From assembly GCA_049999725.1 (NCBI GenBank), contig JBNGIS010023609.1, positions 1-26,975 of the forward strand: a DNA stretch of 26,975 bases, in the 5' to 3' direction. The stretch's first letter is position 1. The number at the start of each line of letters is the position of its first letter. This DNA is from Haplomitrium mnioides. Taxonomy: Eukaryota > Marchantiophyta > Haplomitriopsida > Calobryales. The notes under the pieces were generated by a model. The model searched no databases and was not told the origin of the DNA. It saw only the letters and a program-made list of their open reading frames with translations. Positions 9,340 through 19,761 of this stretch are shown here, in pieces. The translations under genes and the position numbers were made by a program.

Positions 9340-10603
9340 ATTATGCGGACATCATTGAGTTTCTTCTGTGTGCACAAATACTGGAAGGCAGCAATAAGGA
9401 AGAGGCAGTGGTACTTCTCAGGAAAAATGAAGCCATATTTGATGGTAAAGAGAGTGTTGCACAAACGAGGGCTGGATGGTATGATTCAGAGGTGCCTAGA
9501 GCGAGACGAAGCCACCGTGGTGATGCAAGAGTTGCAAGGAGAGGAGGTGGGAGGTCACTTTGTGGCCGAGATGACGGTGAGTAAAGTCTTGGACGCAGGA
9601 TACTAGTGGTCTACTATGCTTAAGGATGTACATTTCTTTGTCAAAAGATGTGACGCCTGCCAGAGAATCAGGAAGCCCGTAGCCAACTAGCATCACCCGT
9701 TAACTCCACTCATTCCTCTAGCTCTATTCAGAAAATGGGGCATAGATTTTATCAGACCGATAGCACCATCCACCTATAGGGGGAACCGATACAATCTTCT
9801 AGAGACAAATTATGCTACCAAGTGGGTCGAGGCCAGAGCAACCAGAAAGGATAATGCCAAGATAGTGGCAACATTCTTATACGAGTAGATTTTCTGCCGA
9901 TTCGAGGCACAATTGGAGCATGTGAGCAATCAAGGTAAGCATTTTGTAAATCAGGTGATCAAAGATTTGACCGACAGATACTTGATCAAGCACCACGACC
10001 TACCACCCGAAGGCCAATGGGCTAATAGAGAGAGCCAATAGAATCATGGGTAGGATCCCAAGCAAGACGGTATCGGAAAATAAATCTGATTAGGATTTCA
10101 AGCTGCTTACAGCGACCTATGCCTACAACCTGACTCACAAGACTACGACGGGCCACTGTCTCTATTTCTTGGTCTTTGGGCAACACTCATTGCTTCCGGT
10201 GGAATTTGAGGTACTGATTAGGTTGGTGTTGGCCAAAGAGAGGCTGGTAGAAGAACTGAGCAGGAGAGAAAGATTGTACCAGTTGGAGGAGTTGAAGGAG
10301 ACTCGCGAGCAGGTGCACAACTGAGTGGAGCACTAGCAAAAATTGCAAAAATGGCAACATGACAAAAGGCTAAGATTGGTGGACCTTCAGAAGGGAGATT
10401 TGGTGCTGCTATACGACAACAAATTTGTGCATTTTTTGAGGAAGCTGCACACGAGATGGATGGGACCTTTCGTTCTCACCAAGCTACATCAGAATGGGTA
10501 TGCGGAAATCGAGACCTTGGAAGGGGAAAAACTCACGAATCCAATCCATTACAACTGTGTAACGAGGTATGTTGTAGAGGAGGAAGGTGAGAGAGGCCAA
10601 TGA
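9340..10603 (+). pseudogene. Ty3/gypsy element C: integrase
   Basis: The zinc-binding domain is recognisable as GGHFVAEMT, AGYWW and CDACQRIRKP, split over frames. The core follows with KWGIDFIRPI (first Asp kept), YATKWVEARATRKDNAK, and SNQGKHFVNQ, where the second catalytic Asp is Asn (9928-9930). A region with the Glu in a GLIERANRIM context follows. Several stops and frameshifts lie between about 9685 and 10330. The C-terminal part (10343-10603, 86 residues open) has QKGDLVLLYDN, KLHTRWMGPFVL and a beta-rich end, typical of the integrase C-terminal domain. There is no chromodomain after it. It belongs with 8666-9300 as one decayed pol. Confidence 0.85.
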
Positions 10604-11128
10604 CAACTCTACAAGAGTATTGAACTGTGTATAGTGTAGGTGTGCTAAGGTGTGTAGGAGGATTGCACCATATGTGAATAGGCTCAACTGGGAGGAAGCA
10701 ATTGAAGACACCGACATGAATGATGCTGACAACTTAAGGTGCTTGCTAGGTCGCATTGCAATTAGAAGGGGAGTCATGTCAGTCGGCGAATTGGGGCTCT
10801 ACTAAGAAAATCGAAGGAATTGGAAGCATTGGCGGGGCAGTTCTTGACTTCTATGGCACGGGTATACACCAGAGGCATCAAGGTACTCTAGATCGAGGCC
10901 AAGTAGAAGAGGTCAAGCAAGAATCAGTGGAAGGCAGGAATCAGGACCAGGGCATGGAAGAACAGAACACTTACCAGAGGTAACAAGCAGAGAAGTGGGA
11001 AGAAGAGCGACATCGGAAGCGGAGGAAGATCAGGGACCGGACAAGGAGGACTATGGATCCGAGAGGGAAATCAAAGGCCGACAACATTTGGAAGGGACCT
11101 CGGGTAAGGGGAAATGCTGCATTGTGAA

Positions 11129-11379
11129 TGATCCTTCAAATTCAAATCTGTAAAGTCCTTCGGATTCGGATCCTGGAAGTCCTTCGGAATTGGATCTGCA
11201 AAGTCTTTCGGATTCGGATCCGCGAATTCCTTTGGATTTGGATTTGCGAAGTCCTTCGATTTGGATCCGAGAAGTCCTTCAAATTTTGATTCGCGAAGTC
11301 CATCGATTTCGGATCCGCAAAGTACTTTAGATTCAAATCCGTGAGGTTCTTTGGACTTAGATCAGTGAAGCTCTTCGAT
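11129..11379. repeat. 24-bp minisatellite, about ten units
   Basis: Units of 24 bp (one of 23) follow the consensus AAGTCCTTCGGATTCGGATC plus CGCG-like ends. They start at 11129, 11153, 11177, 11201 and so on to 11367, then fade out. Because 24 is a multiple of 3, each frame shows an eight-residue periodicity, for example KSFGFGSA in one forward frame. A stop right before it argues against a real protein. Confidence 0.9.
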
Positions 11380-11407
11380 AAAAAATCATATGCTAGGTCA
11401 ATGCGGC

Positions 11408-11832
11408 GGTCAAGCTTCCCTGTTGAAAACGGCGTCGGATGGCAACTATGGAGGAAAAGTCAACCTGAAAACTCAGGGTCCGAGAGACCTTCCAAACTCA
11501 CAATTCCGTTGGATTCTTCGGAATTGGGTCCGCGGTCAACTTCAGATCAAGGTCAAAGTGGCGATTGAACTTCCATGTTGAAGTCGTCGTCGGATGACGA
11601 CCATGGAGGAAAAGTCAACTCAAGGTCTAAGGGATCCTTCAAACTCACGAGTCCGTTGGATTCTTCAGACTTGGATCCGTAGTCAACTTCGGATCAAGGT
11701 CAAAGCAGAGGTCAAGCTTCTCTAGTGAAAACGACGTCAGACGGCGGCCACAGAGGAAAAGTCAACCTTGAACTCAGGGTCCCATGGATCCTTTGTACTC
11801 ACCAGCCTGCTAGATTCTTCCGACTCGGTTCC
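11408..11832. repeat. About 150-bp tandem repeat, three diverged units
   Basis: Units start at about 11408, 11563 and 11710 (spacing 155 and 147 bp). Each has a GGTCAAGCTTC-like start, AAAACGNCGTC, GGAGGAAAAGTCAAC, CTCAGGGTC or an equivalent, and a GTTGGATTCTTC end. Each unit end resembles one or two of the 24-bp repeats that flank this block, so the larger unit probably grew from them. Confidence 0.85.
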
Positions 11833-12007
11833 GCGTGAGTCTTTGGACTCATTTCTGCGGGATTCTTTGGACTTGTTTCCGCGGGATTCTCCGAAAGTAA
11901 TTCTGCGAGATTCTTTGGATTCGATTTTTGCGGGATTCTTCGGGCTTGTTTTCCACGGGATTCTTTAGACTCGGTTCCGCGGGATTCTTCAGACTCGTAA
12001 GTCCACG
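11812..12007. repeat. Second 24-bp repeat block, about eight units
   Basis: Units of 24-26 bp follow the consensus GCGGGATTCTTTGGACTCG plus TTTCC. They are related to the 11129-11379 units (shared GCG, TTC(T/G)GGA and TCC positions) but form a separate variant. Open frames of up to 122 residues on the minus strand come only from this periodicity. Confidence 0.88.
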
Positions 12008-12617
12008 GAAAATTGTGGACCAGACCTTGGAAACCTCGGACTGGCCGTTGACTTCGGAGCTGGTCGGGATAGGTGTCGCCACGGGAAGTCATCTCACCAC
12101 CTACCACTACGAGGGAGCGCAAGAAGACAGGGGAAACAAGTATGTGAGGGATCGTGGAGGTGCACACAGGGAGATCCAGTTCTGAGTCTAGAGAGTAGCA
12201 GCGAGTGGCATGAAGCGTGAATGTGTACGATTATGTGGAGACATGCATTGTGAGGAACGTTGCAAATTGAAGAGGCTGAGAACGAGATTGGAGGTGTGAT
12301 TGAAGCTTTTGTGCAAGGAGAAAGCGAGGGACGGGGGGCGCATTCTGAAATTCGTCGAGTGAGGCGAGCGGACTTGCATTTGGGGGCTAGAAGAGTGGAG
12401 TTGGACTGGGAGGTGCCGAGAATCGTGGAGTGGGAGGCTCTAGAGACTCAGGCGATCCAAGTGAACCCATTATGGAGGGTGGACCAGTGTAAGAGGAGGA
12501 TCCTTGCTCGAGAGAGAGGCAGGTTAATTCGTCGTGGGCTCGTGAACTGTGATTGTGTAGGGGATTCCACCCATTGGCATCAATAGGGTGTTGTTGTTAC
12601 CATTTTAGAAGGAGATC

Positions 12618-12634
12618 GAAGGGAAAGGGGGGCC
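12618..12634 (+). other. Candidate polypurine tract of gypsy C
   Basis: GAAGGGAAAGGGGGGCC precedes TGTTAGTGCCC at 12635, a typical arrangement of polypurine tract and LTR start. No second LTR copy is in the window to prove it. Confidence 0.45.
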
Positions 12635-13351
12635 TGTTAGTGCCCTCGCATTGCGGAGAAGACCCGGTCGAGATCTTATGGAGTGTGTCTAGCAGTCATG
12701 AGGATTGTCTTCTAGAGGTGGAAGTTAAGCTGACCTCTTCTAAGCTTGCGGAAGTGAATCAAAGCCCCTCTATGACGGAGGGTATAAACTTGTTGGAGAA
12801 TGCATGTGTGAGTGGGCGGGCTGAAGTGTAAAGTGTCGTGAGGGAGACTTTGGTGATATTGGAAGTTGCTGGTCCGTAGCATTCTATACTTTTGTCGAGT
12901 AAATAATGTAAATACATCTATAGCCATGGGCATCATTTTGAGTAGGAGTTAGAGACCTATAGATCTCCATAGAAGAAAGTCCAAGTGTTGGAGTAGTTGG
13001 CCATGTGTAGATTTAGCATAGATTTTGCATTGAGATTGTAGGTGTAGTTTTGTATCTACTTTTTTCCTTCGAAATGGTAGAGATGTGAATGATTGCAAGC
13101 AGCCTCAGTGCAGGAATGAGTGACAAGATCTGAAAAGGTCCTAGTTTGGCTTGGGGGTATGTGGAGAGAAAGAGAGGACCACATAGTGTGGATTTGGTGT
13201 GAAGTACCCGCGCTACCAAGAGCTTGTGGCTGTTAGTCCATGCAAGAGATAAAGCAGGGACCGGGGCTGTCTCCTAAAAGGCCATGTTAAACCGTGTCGT
13301 GCCTCTTCCATTGGAATAAGCTCTATATGTGTTAAGCCAAGAGAGAGGGGC
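12635..13351 (+). repeat. Candidate 3' LTR of gypsy C
   Basis: The stretch begins TGTTAGTG after a polypurine run and has no coding motif. A TATA-like GGTATAAAC occurs near 12780. The 3' end cannot be placed: the copia RT fragment begins by 13352, so that is the outer limit. It rests only on position and on the TG start, so treat it as tentative. Confidence 0.35.
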
Positions 13352-13594
13352 ATGACAGTAGCTATGGATGAAGAAGTGAGTGCACTTGATAAGAAAGAGA
13401 CTTGGAAGCTAACACCACTACCTTATGGAAAGAAAGCAATTGGTTGTAGGTGGGTTCACAAAATAAAGCATAATGTAGATGTTTCGATTAGCAGATACAT
13501 AGCTAGACTAGTAGCCAAAGGCCATGCTCATACATATGGGATAGATTTTAATGAAACATTGAGTCCTATTGCGAAGATGTTTACTATGAGAACT
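13352..13594 (+). pseudogene. Ty1/copia reverse transcriptase fragment (F)
   Basis: The start of a copia reverse transcriptase reads in one open frame: AMDEEVSALDKKETWKLTPL, GKKAIGCRWVHKIKHN, RLVAKGHAHTYGIDFNETLS and PIAKMFTMRT. It stops at 13595, where the LTR of element D begins in the opposite orientation, so D (or a rearrangement) cut it. Residues after MRT in this frame come from the LTR. The distal half of F is not found on the far side of D. It is close in sequence to the corresponding parts of D, E' and E, so it is the same copia family. Confidence 0.88.
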
Positions 13595-13853
13595 TGTATA
13601 GAAATCAAGGAGACAATTCCTTGGAGACAAATATGAGAGATCGTATTCAACAAAATGAACTCACAAAAGGGAAGAGGCTTGCGGCATGGCGGCGCTCTCT
13701 CTTTGATCTCTCTACTTTTCTTTCTACATACTCTCTATTTATACTTAAACTTACCGTAAATTAACTTAACAAAACTAACCCTAAAGAGGGTCCAAAAAAG
13801 AAGACTCTACCCATGATCTTGGTAGGTTACGTATCCAGCTTGGTATCTCAACA
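13595..13853 (-). repeat. 3' LTR of copia D
   Basis: On the minus strand it starts TGTTGAGATACC and ends TTTCTATACA (259 bp). The core AGTTTTGTTAAGTTAATTTA and a TATAAATA box (13736-13743, minus) match the LTRs at 20511-20775 and 23770-24017. The minus-strand run GAGCTTGAGAGGGAG (13854-13868) just upstream is its polypurine tract. Confidence 0.88.
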
Positions 13854-13868
13854 CTCCCTCTCAAGCTC

Positions 13869-15250
13869 AACCCAATGTCAACCACTTCCATCATAGTTTG
13901 AAGCTTATATTGCTTTTGTGCAGCTATTCACTTTGTAAAAATATCAGCTACTTGCTCATCTGAATTCATATATACCAAATCAATCTCACCTTCAAGTACT
14001 TTCTCTCGTATGTTATGATAATGAACCTCAATATGTTTCGTCCTTGCATGAAACACCAGATTGTTTGCCAATTGTATACTGCATTGTCCTAATACAAAGT
14101 TGGAGACTCTTGCACATCATGTTCTAAATCAGAAAATAGCTTGTGTAGCCAAGCTATCTTACATGCTCCCATTACTACTCCTCTATACTATGCCTCTGTG
14201 CTTGAAAGAGGAGCTGTAGGTTGCTTCTTACTACTCCAACTCACTTCAACACTTCCAATATTGAAAACATAGCCACTTGTAGATCTCTTGTCAAATGTAT
14301 ATTCAGCCTCATCTGCGTCACTCTATCCAAATAGTTTTTCTTCAACTCCATATACATAAAATAAACCATAATTGAGTGTGTTATTTGAGTAACGCAAAGC
14401 TCTCCTTGCTGCATCTAAATGTGGCTTTCTTGGCACCTCTATAAACCGACTAAGTATTCCCACATCACCAAGTATATTTGGTCTTGTCATGAATGCATAA
14501 GTCAAACTTCCAACTATTTTCCAATACATAGTTGGATATTTCAATTCATCTCCCAAATGAGCTATTAACTTTGTATTATGCTCAAGCAGAGTAGAAATAG
14601 GCTTACATGCTATCATATCGTATTTCTGCAACATGTCCAGAATATACTTCCATTGAAGTAACCAAATACCTTGTTGTGTTCTTATTACTTCTATGCCCAA
14701 GAAGTACATCCATTCTCCCAAATATTTCATATCAAATGCCGCTCCAAGCCTCTTCTTAACATTTGCAATGTGAGCTTATTATCACTTATAATGATTAGAT
14801 CATCAACATATATCACTATGATAACCAAACATATATCACTATTATGACCAAAATCTGTATTCTTTTTCTGCACATACATAGAGTAATTTGCCTCACTTAT
14901 CACAAATCCAATACTCTCTAAGAACTTGCTTATTTTGCTCTACATACTTTCTTTAATAAAGCTTTCTTCAACTTGCACACTAGATTTGGATACTCATGGT
15001 GTATATATCCATGTGTGTGCTCCATATACACTTCTTCATGTAACTCTCCATTCAAAAAAACATTCTTTACATCCATTTGATGTAAATCCTATCTCTAAGC
15101 AAGTATAGTACTCACAACTCTCACAGTCGCCATCTTTGCAATAGGACTTAATGTTGCATCAAAATTGAATGATTCATCAAAATCTATCCCATATGTCTCA
15201 GCATACCCTTAGGCTACTAGTCTAGCCTTGTACCTGGTTATGGAACCATG
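13869..15250 (-). pseudogene. Ty1/copia D: reverse transcriptase C-terminal part and RNase H
   Basis: On the minus strand, IYVDDLIII (YVDD catalytic box kept, about 14786-14815) is followed by the LGE-YFLGIEVIRTQQGIWL motif, QKYILDML-like residues, YPTMYWKIVGSLTYAFMTRP and LDAARRALRYSNNTLNYGL (14323-14730). RNase H follows with [29 protein letters not shown], and an SSTEA with a stop where Glu-Tyr would continue. A 23-bp tandem duplication just before YVDD (14807-14852) and other indels break the frame. The middle of the domain (about 14850-15250) is in pieces, with the VFLHGEL-type and YVQK-like parts in different frames. Confidence 0.8.
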
Positions 15251-15254
15251 TGCA

Positions 15255-15713
15255 TTATGGCGTTACTTTGTAAACCCACTTATGACCAATCCCTTTCATT
15301 CCATTAGGTAGTGGTGTTAGCTTCCAAATCTCATTCTGATCAAGTGCATTCACTTCTTCAGCCATGGCTACCTCCCATTTGGGCATGCCAATTGCATCCT
15401 CAAAACAAGTGGGTTCTACATCTTGTATAACTTTCACCATACAAAAATAGTGATGTGCAGAAAAACTATCATAACTCAACCATCTTACTGGGTACTTTAT
15501 ACGTGTAGATCTGCGAACCTCATCTTGCATTCTTTGCACACCATGTGTTTGCAAAGTGGGTATACCAACCTTTTCACCATCACTTGAGTGACTTGCATCC
15601 ACCTTTTCCTTTCCTTTTGTTGAACATGTCTTACTTTCTGCACTTCCAATTGATACATTTGGTGAACTTGAACTCAATCTTTGATAGAGTGTTTGAACTC
15701 TCTCTTGGTTCAC
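15255..15713 (-). pseudogene. Ty1/copia D: linker and start of reverse transcriptase
   Basis: A 152-residue open stretch on the minus strand. It holds a Ser-rich linker (SIGSAESKTCSTKGKEKV), a RRSTRIKYPVRWLSYDSF motif, the EPTCFEDAIG conserved segment before RT, then MAEEVNALDQNEIWKLTPLP and the first RT strand ending in HKWVYKV. The same linker is present in E (26602-26850) and, more damaged, in E' (18372-18629). Confidence 0.85.
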
Positions 15714-16650
15714 TCAACATTTGTGATTGTAATTCTTGATGTGCTGACTTTCCTCCACTTCTTCTTTGTCCATGTAAGTCTTCACAACCTTTTCTACACT
15801 ATATCAACTACTCAACTAATCAAATACAACATCTTTACTTACCCTTATTTGGCATGTTGCAGGGTTGTAACAATGGCATCGTTTTTGCTCCAAAGAATAT
15901 CCAATGAAAATACACTTCTTTGCTTTAGCATCTTGCTTAGTCCTTTGCTCATCTCGTATGTGTACATACATAATAAATCCAAATACATTCAAGTGAGATA
16001 CATCACTTTTCATACATGTAAATCTTTCTTATGGAGTAATATCATGTATTCTTGTAGTAGAAGTCATATTCATGATATATATAGTTGTATGTACACCATT
16101 TTCCCAATAGTATTTTGGCATATTTTTCTCATTAATGAAGGCACAAGCAATTTCTCCTATACTTCTATTCTTTCTTTTTGCTACTTTATTCTATTCTGGA
16201 GTATATCTGCATGTGAATTGCCTCTTCAAATCATGATCTATGAGAAATTTGCTTAACTCTTGTGAAAAATACTTACCTATACCATGTGACCTTAGACATT
16301 TAATCTACAACCCTTATTGTTTTCCAACCATCTTCTTAAAGCTCTTAAAGTGCTCAAACACTTCTGCTTTTGTCTTCATAAAATAAAACCATACCTTCCA
16401 TGTATGGTCATACACAAAAGTAATAAAAGATTTATTTCTTGACATTGACGTATGCTTAGTAGGTCCCTACTCATCAGAGTGTACTACATCCAAAGGATTT
16501 TTACACACATTTCTTTGATGCAAGAATGATGCCATGACTATTTTCCAAACTCACATGCTTCACACACCTTCTGCATATGAACATTCTTCAACCTTGGCAA
16601 ACCCGTAACTACACCTATAGACTGCATTGATTTCAGCCTTTAAAGATTCA
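15714..16650 (-). pseudogene. Ty1/copia D: integrase
   Basis: On the minus strand, HSDE followed by a stop and GP (about 16465-16480) is the first Asp motif; the following Trp is now TAG. The second Asp position reads LRSHGIGKY (His, 16284-16286). The expected catalytic Glu is Lys in KVAKRKNR (16176-16178), with a stop just before it. The C-terminal end (15816-16013) with SDVSHLNVFGF, CIFIGYSLEQK and IRVSKDVVFD is open. Both core changes agree with element E, which has Tyr and Lys at the same two positions. Confidence 0.82.
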
Positions 16651-17571
16651 CATGTCCCATTTATTTGTGCAAGATATCCACATCTCCAATAAGTGTATTC
16701 TTGTGTGTATACTTGACATTATCATTTACCACTCGAGTTTCTGCATCCAATGTAAACATCCTTGCAATTTTACTTCCTGTAACAACCATGTTTATTAAAA
16801 ACAACTTGTAATCCTTGTTGTACCATTTGACCAACAGATACCAAATTCTGTGTAAATTTTGGTATATAGAACACATCACCCATATACTTTGACTCTCTAT
16901 CATGTGTAGCCAGTGGGATATTTCCCATTTGCTGAATTGGATGAACTCTAGCATCACCTATTTCCACACATCATTGCTGCTTTAGATCATGCAGCTCTCT
17001 TAGCCAACTTTTATGATGTGTTGTATGGTTTGGCGCACCAGAATCCACATACCATACATCATTTTATGATGTGTCGTATGGTTTGGCACACCAGAATCAA
17101 CATACCATGCATCATTTTCACAACCTTGTGCATAAGTACTTATCATATGTTGCAAAACAAAGAGAAGCTTTCCATCACTCTTTGATGACAATGCATAATT
17201 TCCTTGTTGTCTTTGATCATGTCCTCTATTGTTGTTCTTGGACATGTTATAGAAGTCATCTGCATAATGATATGCTTTTCCACACTCCCAACAAACTACA
17301 TTTTTTCCTTCTACCTCTTCCAGCAAAGTTCCTTCTTCCTTGAAAATTTATGCGGCATCTACCATGAGTTGTATCCTCAAAACTTTGTTGATTTTGGTTA
17401 TATTGCACATAACCTCAACCTTCACCATGTAATCTATGGGATATACCCCAACCTCTACCATATCTTGAGAATAAGCCTTGTGCCTGCTCATTAAAACCAT
17501 TTTCTGAAGTGGTTATTCCAATGTTACTCTCCTCTATAATCATCAAGGAGACTAGCTCATCAAAATTAGGA
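16651..17571 (-). pseudogene. Ty1/copia D: gag C-terminus, zinc knuckle and protease
   Basis: Gag homology to E starts with LPNFDELVSLMIIEES (about 17571-17515). The zinc knuckle CWECGKAYHYADDF (about 17285-17245) has lost its last Cys (Phe instead). YVDSGVPNHTTHH carries the intact protease Asp, unlike element E. A 53-bp tandem duplication (17009-17114) lies inside the protease and shifts the frame. Beyond it, GDARVHPIQQMGNIPLATHD, KYMGDVFYIP and NLVSVGQMVQQGLQVVF continue the protease and the start of the integrase region. Confidence 0.82.
17009..17114. repeat. 53-bp tandem duplication in copia D protease
   Basis: 17009-17061 and 17062-17114 differ at only about four positions. Because 53 is not a multiple of 3, the second copy shifts the protease frame. 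Confidence 0.93.
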
Positions 17572-18214
17572 AGATTACAATAACACTCCGAGAATTGAAA
17601 TTGACACGAGGTTGATTGATCAACAAAATTTTTCCTCATGAACTTATTTGCATGGAGAAGTTGAAAGATGCTCAAATGAGCAAGTGGCAATATTGTAGGA
17701 GGATCTTAAAAGGAAGAAATTTCAAAAAGAAAGACTGACATAGAACCAAAGTAGTCATAAATGGACAAGAACAACAACTTTTTAAGGAGAACAATATATT
17801 TGAGAGTGAAGATTTGAAGAGAAAAATATCCAACTATCACTCCGAATGGAGAAACCTCAATAGTTTGAATTTCACAAAATTCTGAGTTTCTGAAAGTCCT
17901 ACATTCACATAGTTTGAACAACTAGATAGAAAACTTATAATGAATGGGAAAGTTGGATGGACGGAAAAATTTAACAATGGATTCTTCTCTTCTTTGTAAA
18001 TATTTAATATAAAATAATTTAAAAACACAAAAAGTAAATAAAGCTATCTATTCTAGTGAAGAGGAGAAAGTGACCTCATATTTTTAAATTTTCTACTCTA
18101 TAGAATCCCTTTTGGCTATGTTAACCAAAAGAAGGAAATAAAAGTCGCAATGGGTCATGCCAATAGTACACTTAGATGTAGGAAGTATGGTTGTTTTATT
18201 AACAAGCTCTCAAA
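17572..18214. other. Unassigned AT-rich stretch between copia D and E'
   Basis: No retroelement motif, RNA gene or repeat is visible. Open frames are short and none resembles a known domain. It may be remaining host sequence at the insertion sites or the decayed 5' part of either flanking element. Confidence 0.5.
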
Positions 18215-19129
18215 TGGATAAGAGGTGTTGTATTTGATGAGTTGAATAGTTGGTATAGTGTAGAAAAAGGTGTGAAGACTTATTGAGAGAAAGAGTAAGT
18301 GGAGAAGAAAAAAAGGAAAACAGGAATTACAATAAAAAATGTTGAGTAGATGATAAGAGAGTTCAAACACTTTGTCTAATAGTGTTTATTTATTTTCACA
18401 AAGATTGAGGTCAGCTCTACCAAATGAATCAATCGGAAGTGATGAAAGTAAGACAAGTTTAGCCAAAGTAAAGGTAGATCAGAAAATATGTGCAAGTCAC
18501 TCAAGTTATGGTGAAAACTTGGATGAAGAGGTTGGTATACTCACTTTTCAAACACTTGGTGTGCAAATGATGCAAGATGAGGTAGTCAGGTTCACATGTA
18601 TAAAGAACTCTAGAGCCCACTTGATATAAGAATGCAATTGGCATATCTTAATGGAAAGTAGCCATGGATAAAGAAGTGAATGCACTTTGTGAGAATGAGA
18701 CTAGAAAGCTAACAACACTACGTGATGGAAAGAAAACAGTTTGTTGTAAGTGGCTTGACAAAATAAAGCATAATGCAAATGGTTCGATAAGCTATTACAA
18801 AGCTAAATTAGTAGCCAAAGTATATCATAGACATATCGAAGAGATTTTGATGAAACATTTAGTGGTGTTGCAAAGATGTCGATTGCGTTTGCTATGGTTG
18901 ATGCTAAGAGATAGGATTTACATCAAATGGATGTAAAGAATGCAGTTTTTAATGGAGAGTTACGTGAAGAAGTATATATAGAGCAACTGTAGCAACATGT
19001 ACACCATAAGTTTCCCAATTATGTATGTAAGTTGAAGTTTTATATGGATTAAAGCAAGCACCCAAAACATGGAAAGATAGAATAGCCAAGTTTTTGCAAA
19101 GTATTGGATTTGTTATCAACGAAGCAAAT

Positions 19130-19254
19130 TACTCTATGCATGTGCAGAAAAAAAATATAGGTTTCGAGACAAAGTACTCTATGTATGTGCAGAAAAAAAA
19201 TATAGGTTTCGAGACAAAGTACTCTATGTATGTGCAGAAAACAAATATAGGTTT
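19130..19254. repeat. 45-bp in-frame tandem triplication in RT
   Basis: Units 19130-19174, 19175-19219 and a partial third, 19220-19254, each encode YSM(H/Y)VQKKNIGFETK-like residues. They lie directly upstream of the RT catalytic box. The unit is 15 codons, so the frame is kept. Confidence 0.93.
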
Positions 19255-19670
19255 GGTCATCATAGTGATGTATGCTCATGATCTAATTATCACATATTGC
19301 AAATGTTAAGGGTTGAATTTGATATAAAAGCTTTGGGAGAATTGAAGTACTTCTTGGGGATAGAAGTAATAAGAGCACCACAAGAGATTTGGGTACTACA
19401 ACAAAAGTATGTTGTGAATATATTACATAAATACAGTATGACAAATGTAAGCCTATATCTACTCCGCTTGAAGAGAATGCAAAGTTAAGAGCCGATTTTG
19501 GAGACGAATTGGAAGATCCAACTATGTATAGTAAATAGTTGGAAGTTTGATTTATGCTACCATAACAAGACTCGACATGTCTCATGATGTGAGAATAGTT
19601 GGTTAGTTTGTTAATGCAATTGCCACAAAAACCACATTAAAATGAGGTAAGTAGAGCATTACGTTATTTA

Positions 19671-19761
19671 AAATGCATATTGAATTATGGATAATTTATG
19701 CATTTCAAGATGATGAAAATGCATACTGAATTATGGATATTTAATGCATATCAAGATGATG
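19671..19761. repeat. About 46-bp tandem duplication at RT end
   Basis: AAATGCATA(T/C)TGAATTATGG starts at 19671 and again at 19717, and each copy runs to CAAGATGATG. It covers the NYG to DDAK part before RNase H and shifts the frame. Confidence 0.88.

Larger units (their letters stand above)
10604..12634 (+). other. Long 3' region of gypsy C, between pol and the presumed 3' LTR
   Basis: About 2 kb follows the integrase with no retroviral domain. 10604-11128 has short open stretches without known motifs, for example a frame with LLRKSKELEALAGQFLTSMA (about 10800-10858) that could be remains of an extra ORF. 11129-12007 is tandem repeats, listed separately. 12008-12617 is GC-richer and unassigned; a 108-residue open frame (12260-12586) has no recognisable domain. 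Athila/Tat-group elements are known for long 3' regions with extra ORFs and tandem repeats, which fits. Assigning the stretch to element C is an inference. Confidence 0.5.
13595..17571 (-). mobile_element. Ty1/copia element D, lacking its 5' end
   Basis: On the minus strand the order is gag end, zinc knuckle, protease, integrase, reverse transcriptase, RNase H, polypurine tract and 3' LTR, the Ty1/copia order. Its sequence is close to E (23770-26975). Homology to E's gag stops at about 17571; the gag start, primer site and 5' LTR are absent. Its 3' LTR interrupts copia fragment F. Confidence 0.88.

Noticed and set aside
11799-12167. 122-residue minus-strand frame with an eight-residue repeat, possibly a repeat protein
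   Set aside because: The periodicity comes from the 24-bp DNA repeat. Other frames stay open too, and no signal peptide or domain is seen.
12260-12586. 108-residue plus-strand frame in the 3' region of gypsy C
   Set aside because: No recognisable domain, and the region is probably non-coding element sequence. Described in the 3' region entry instead.
15681-16256. 191-residue open frame on the plus strand
   Set aside because: It is antisense to the copia D integrase, whose motifs are clear on the minus strand.
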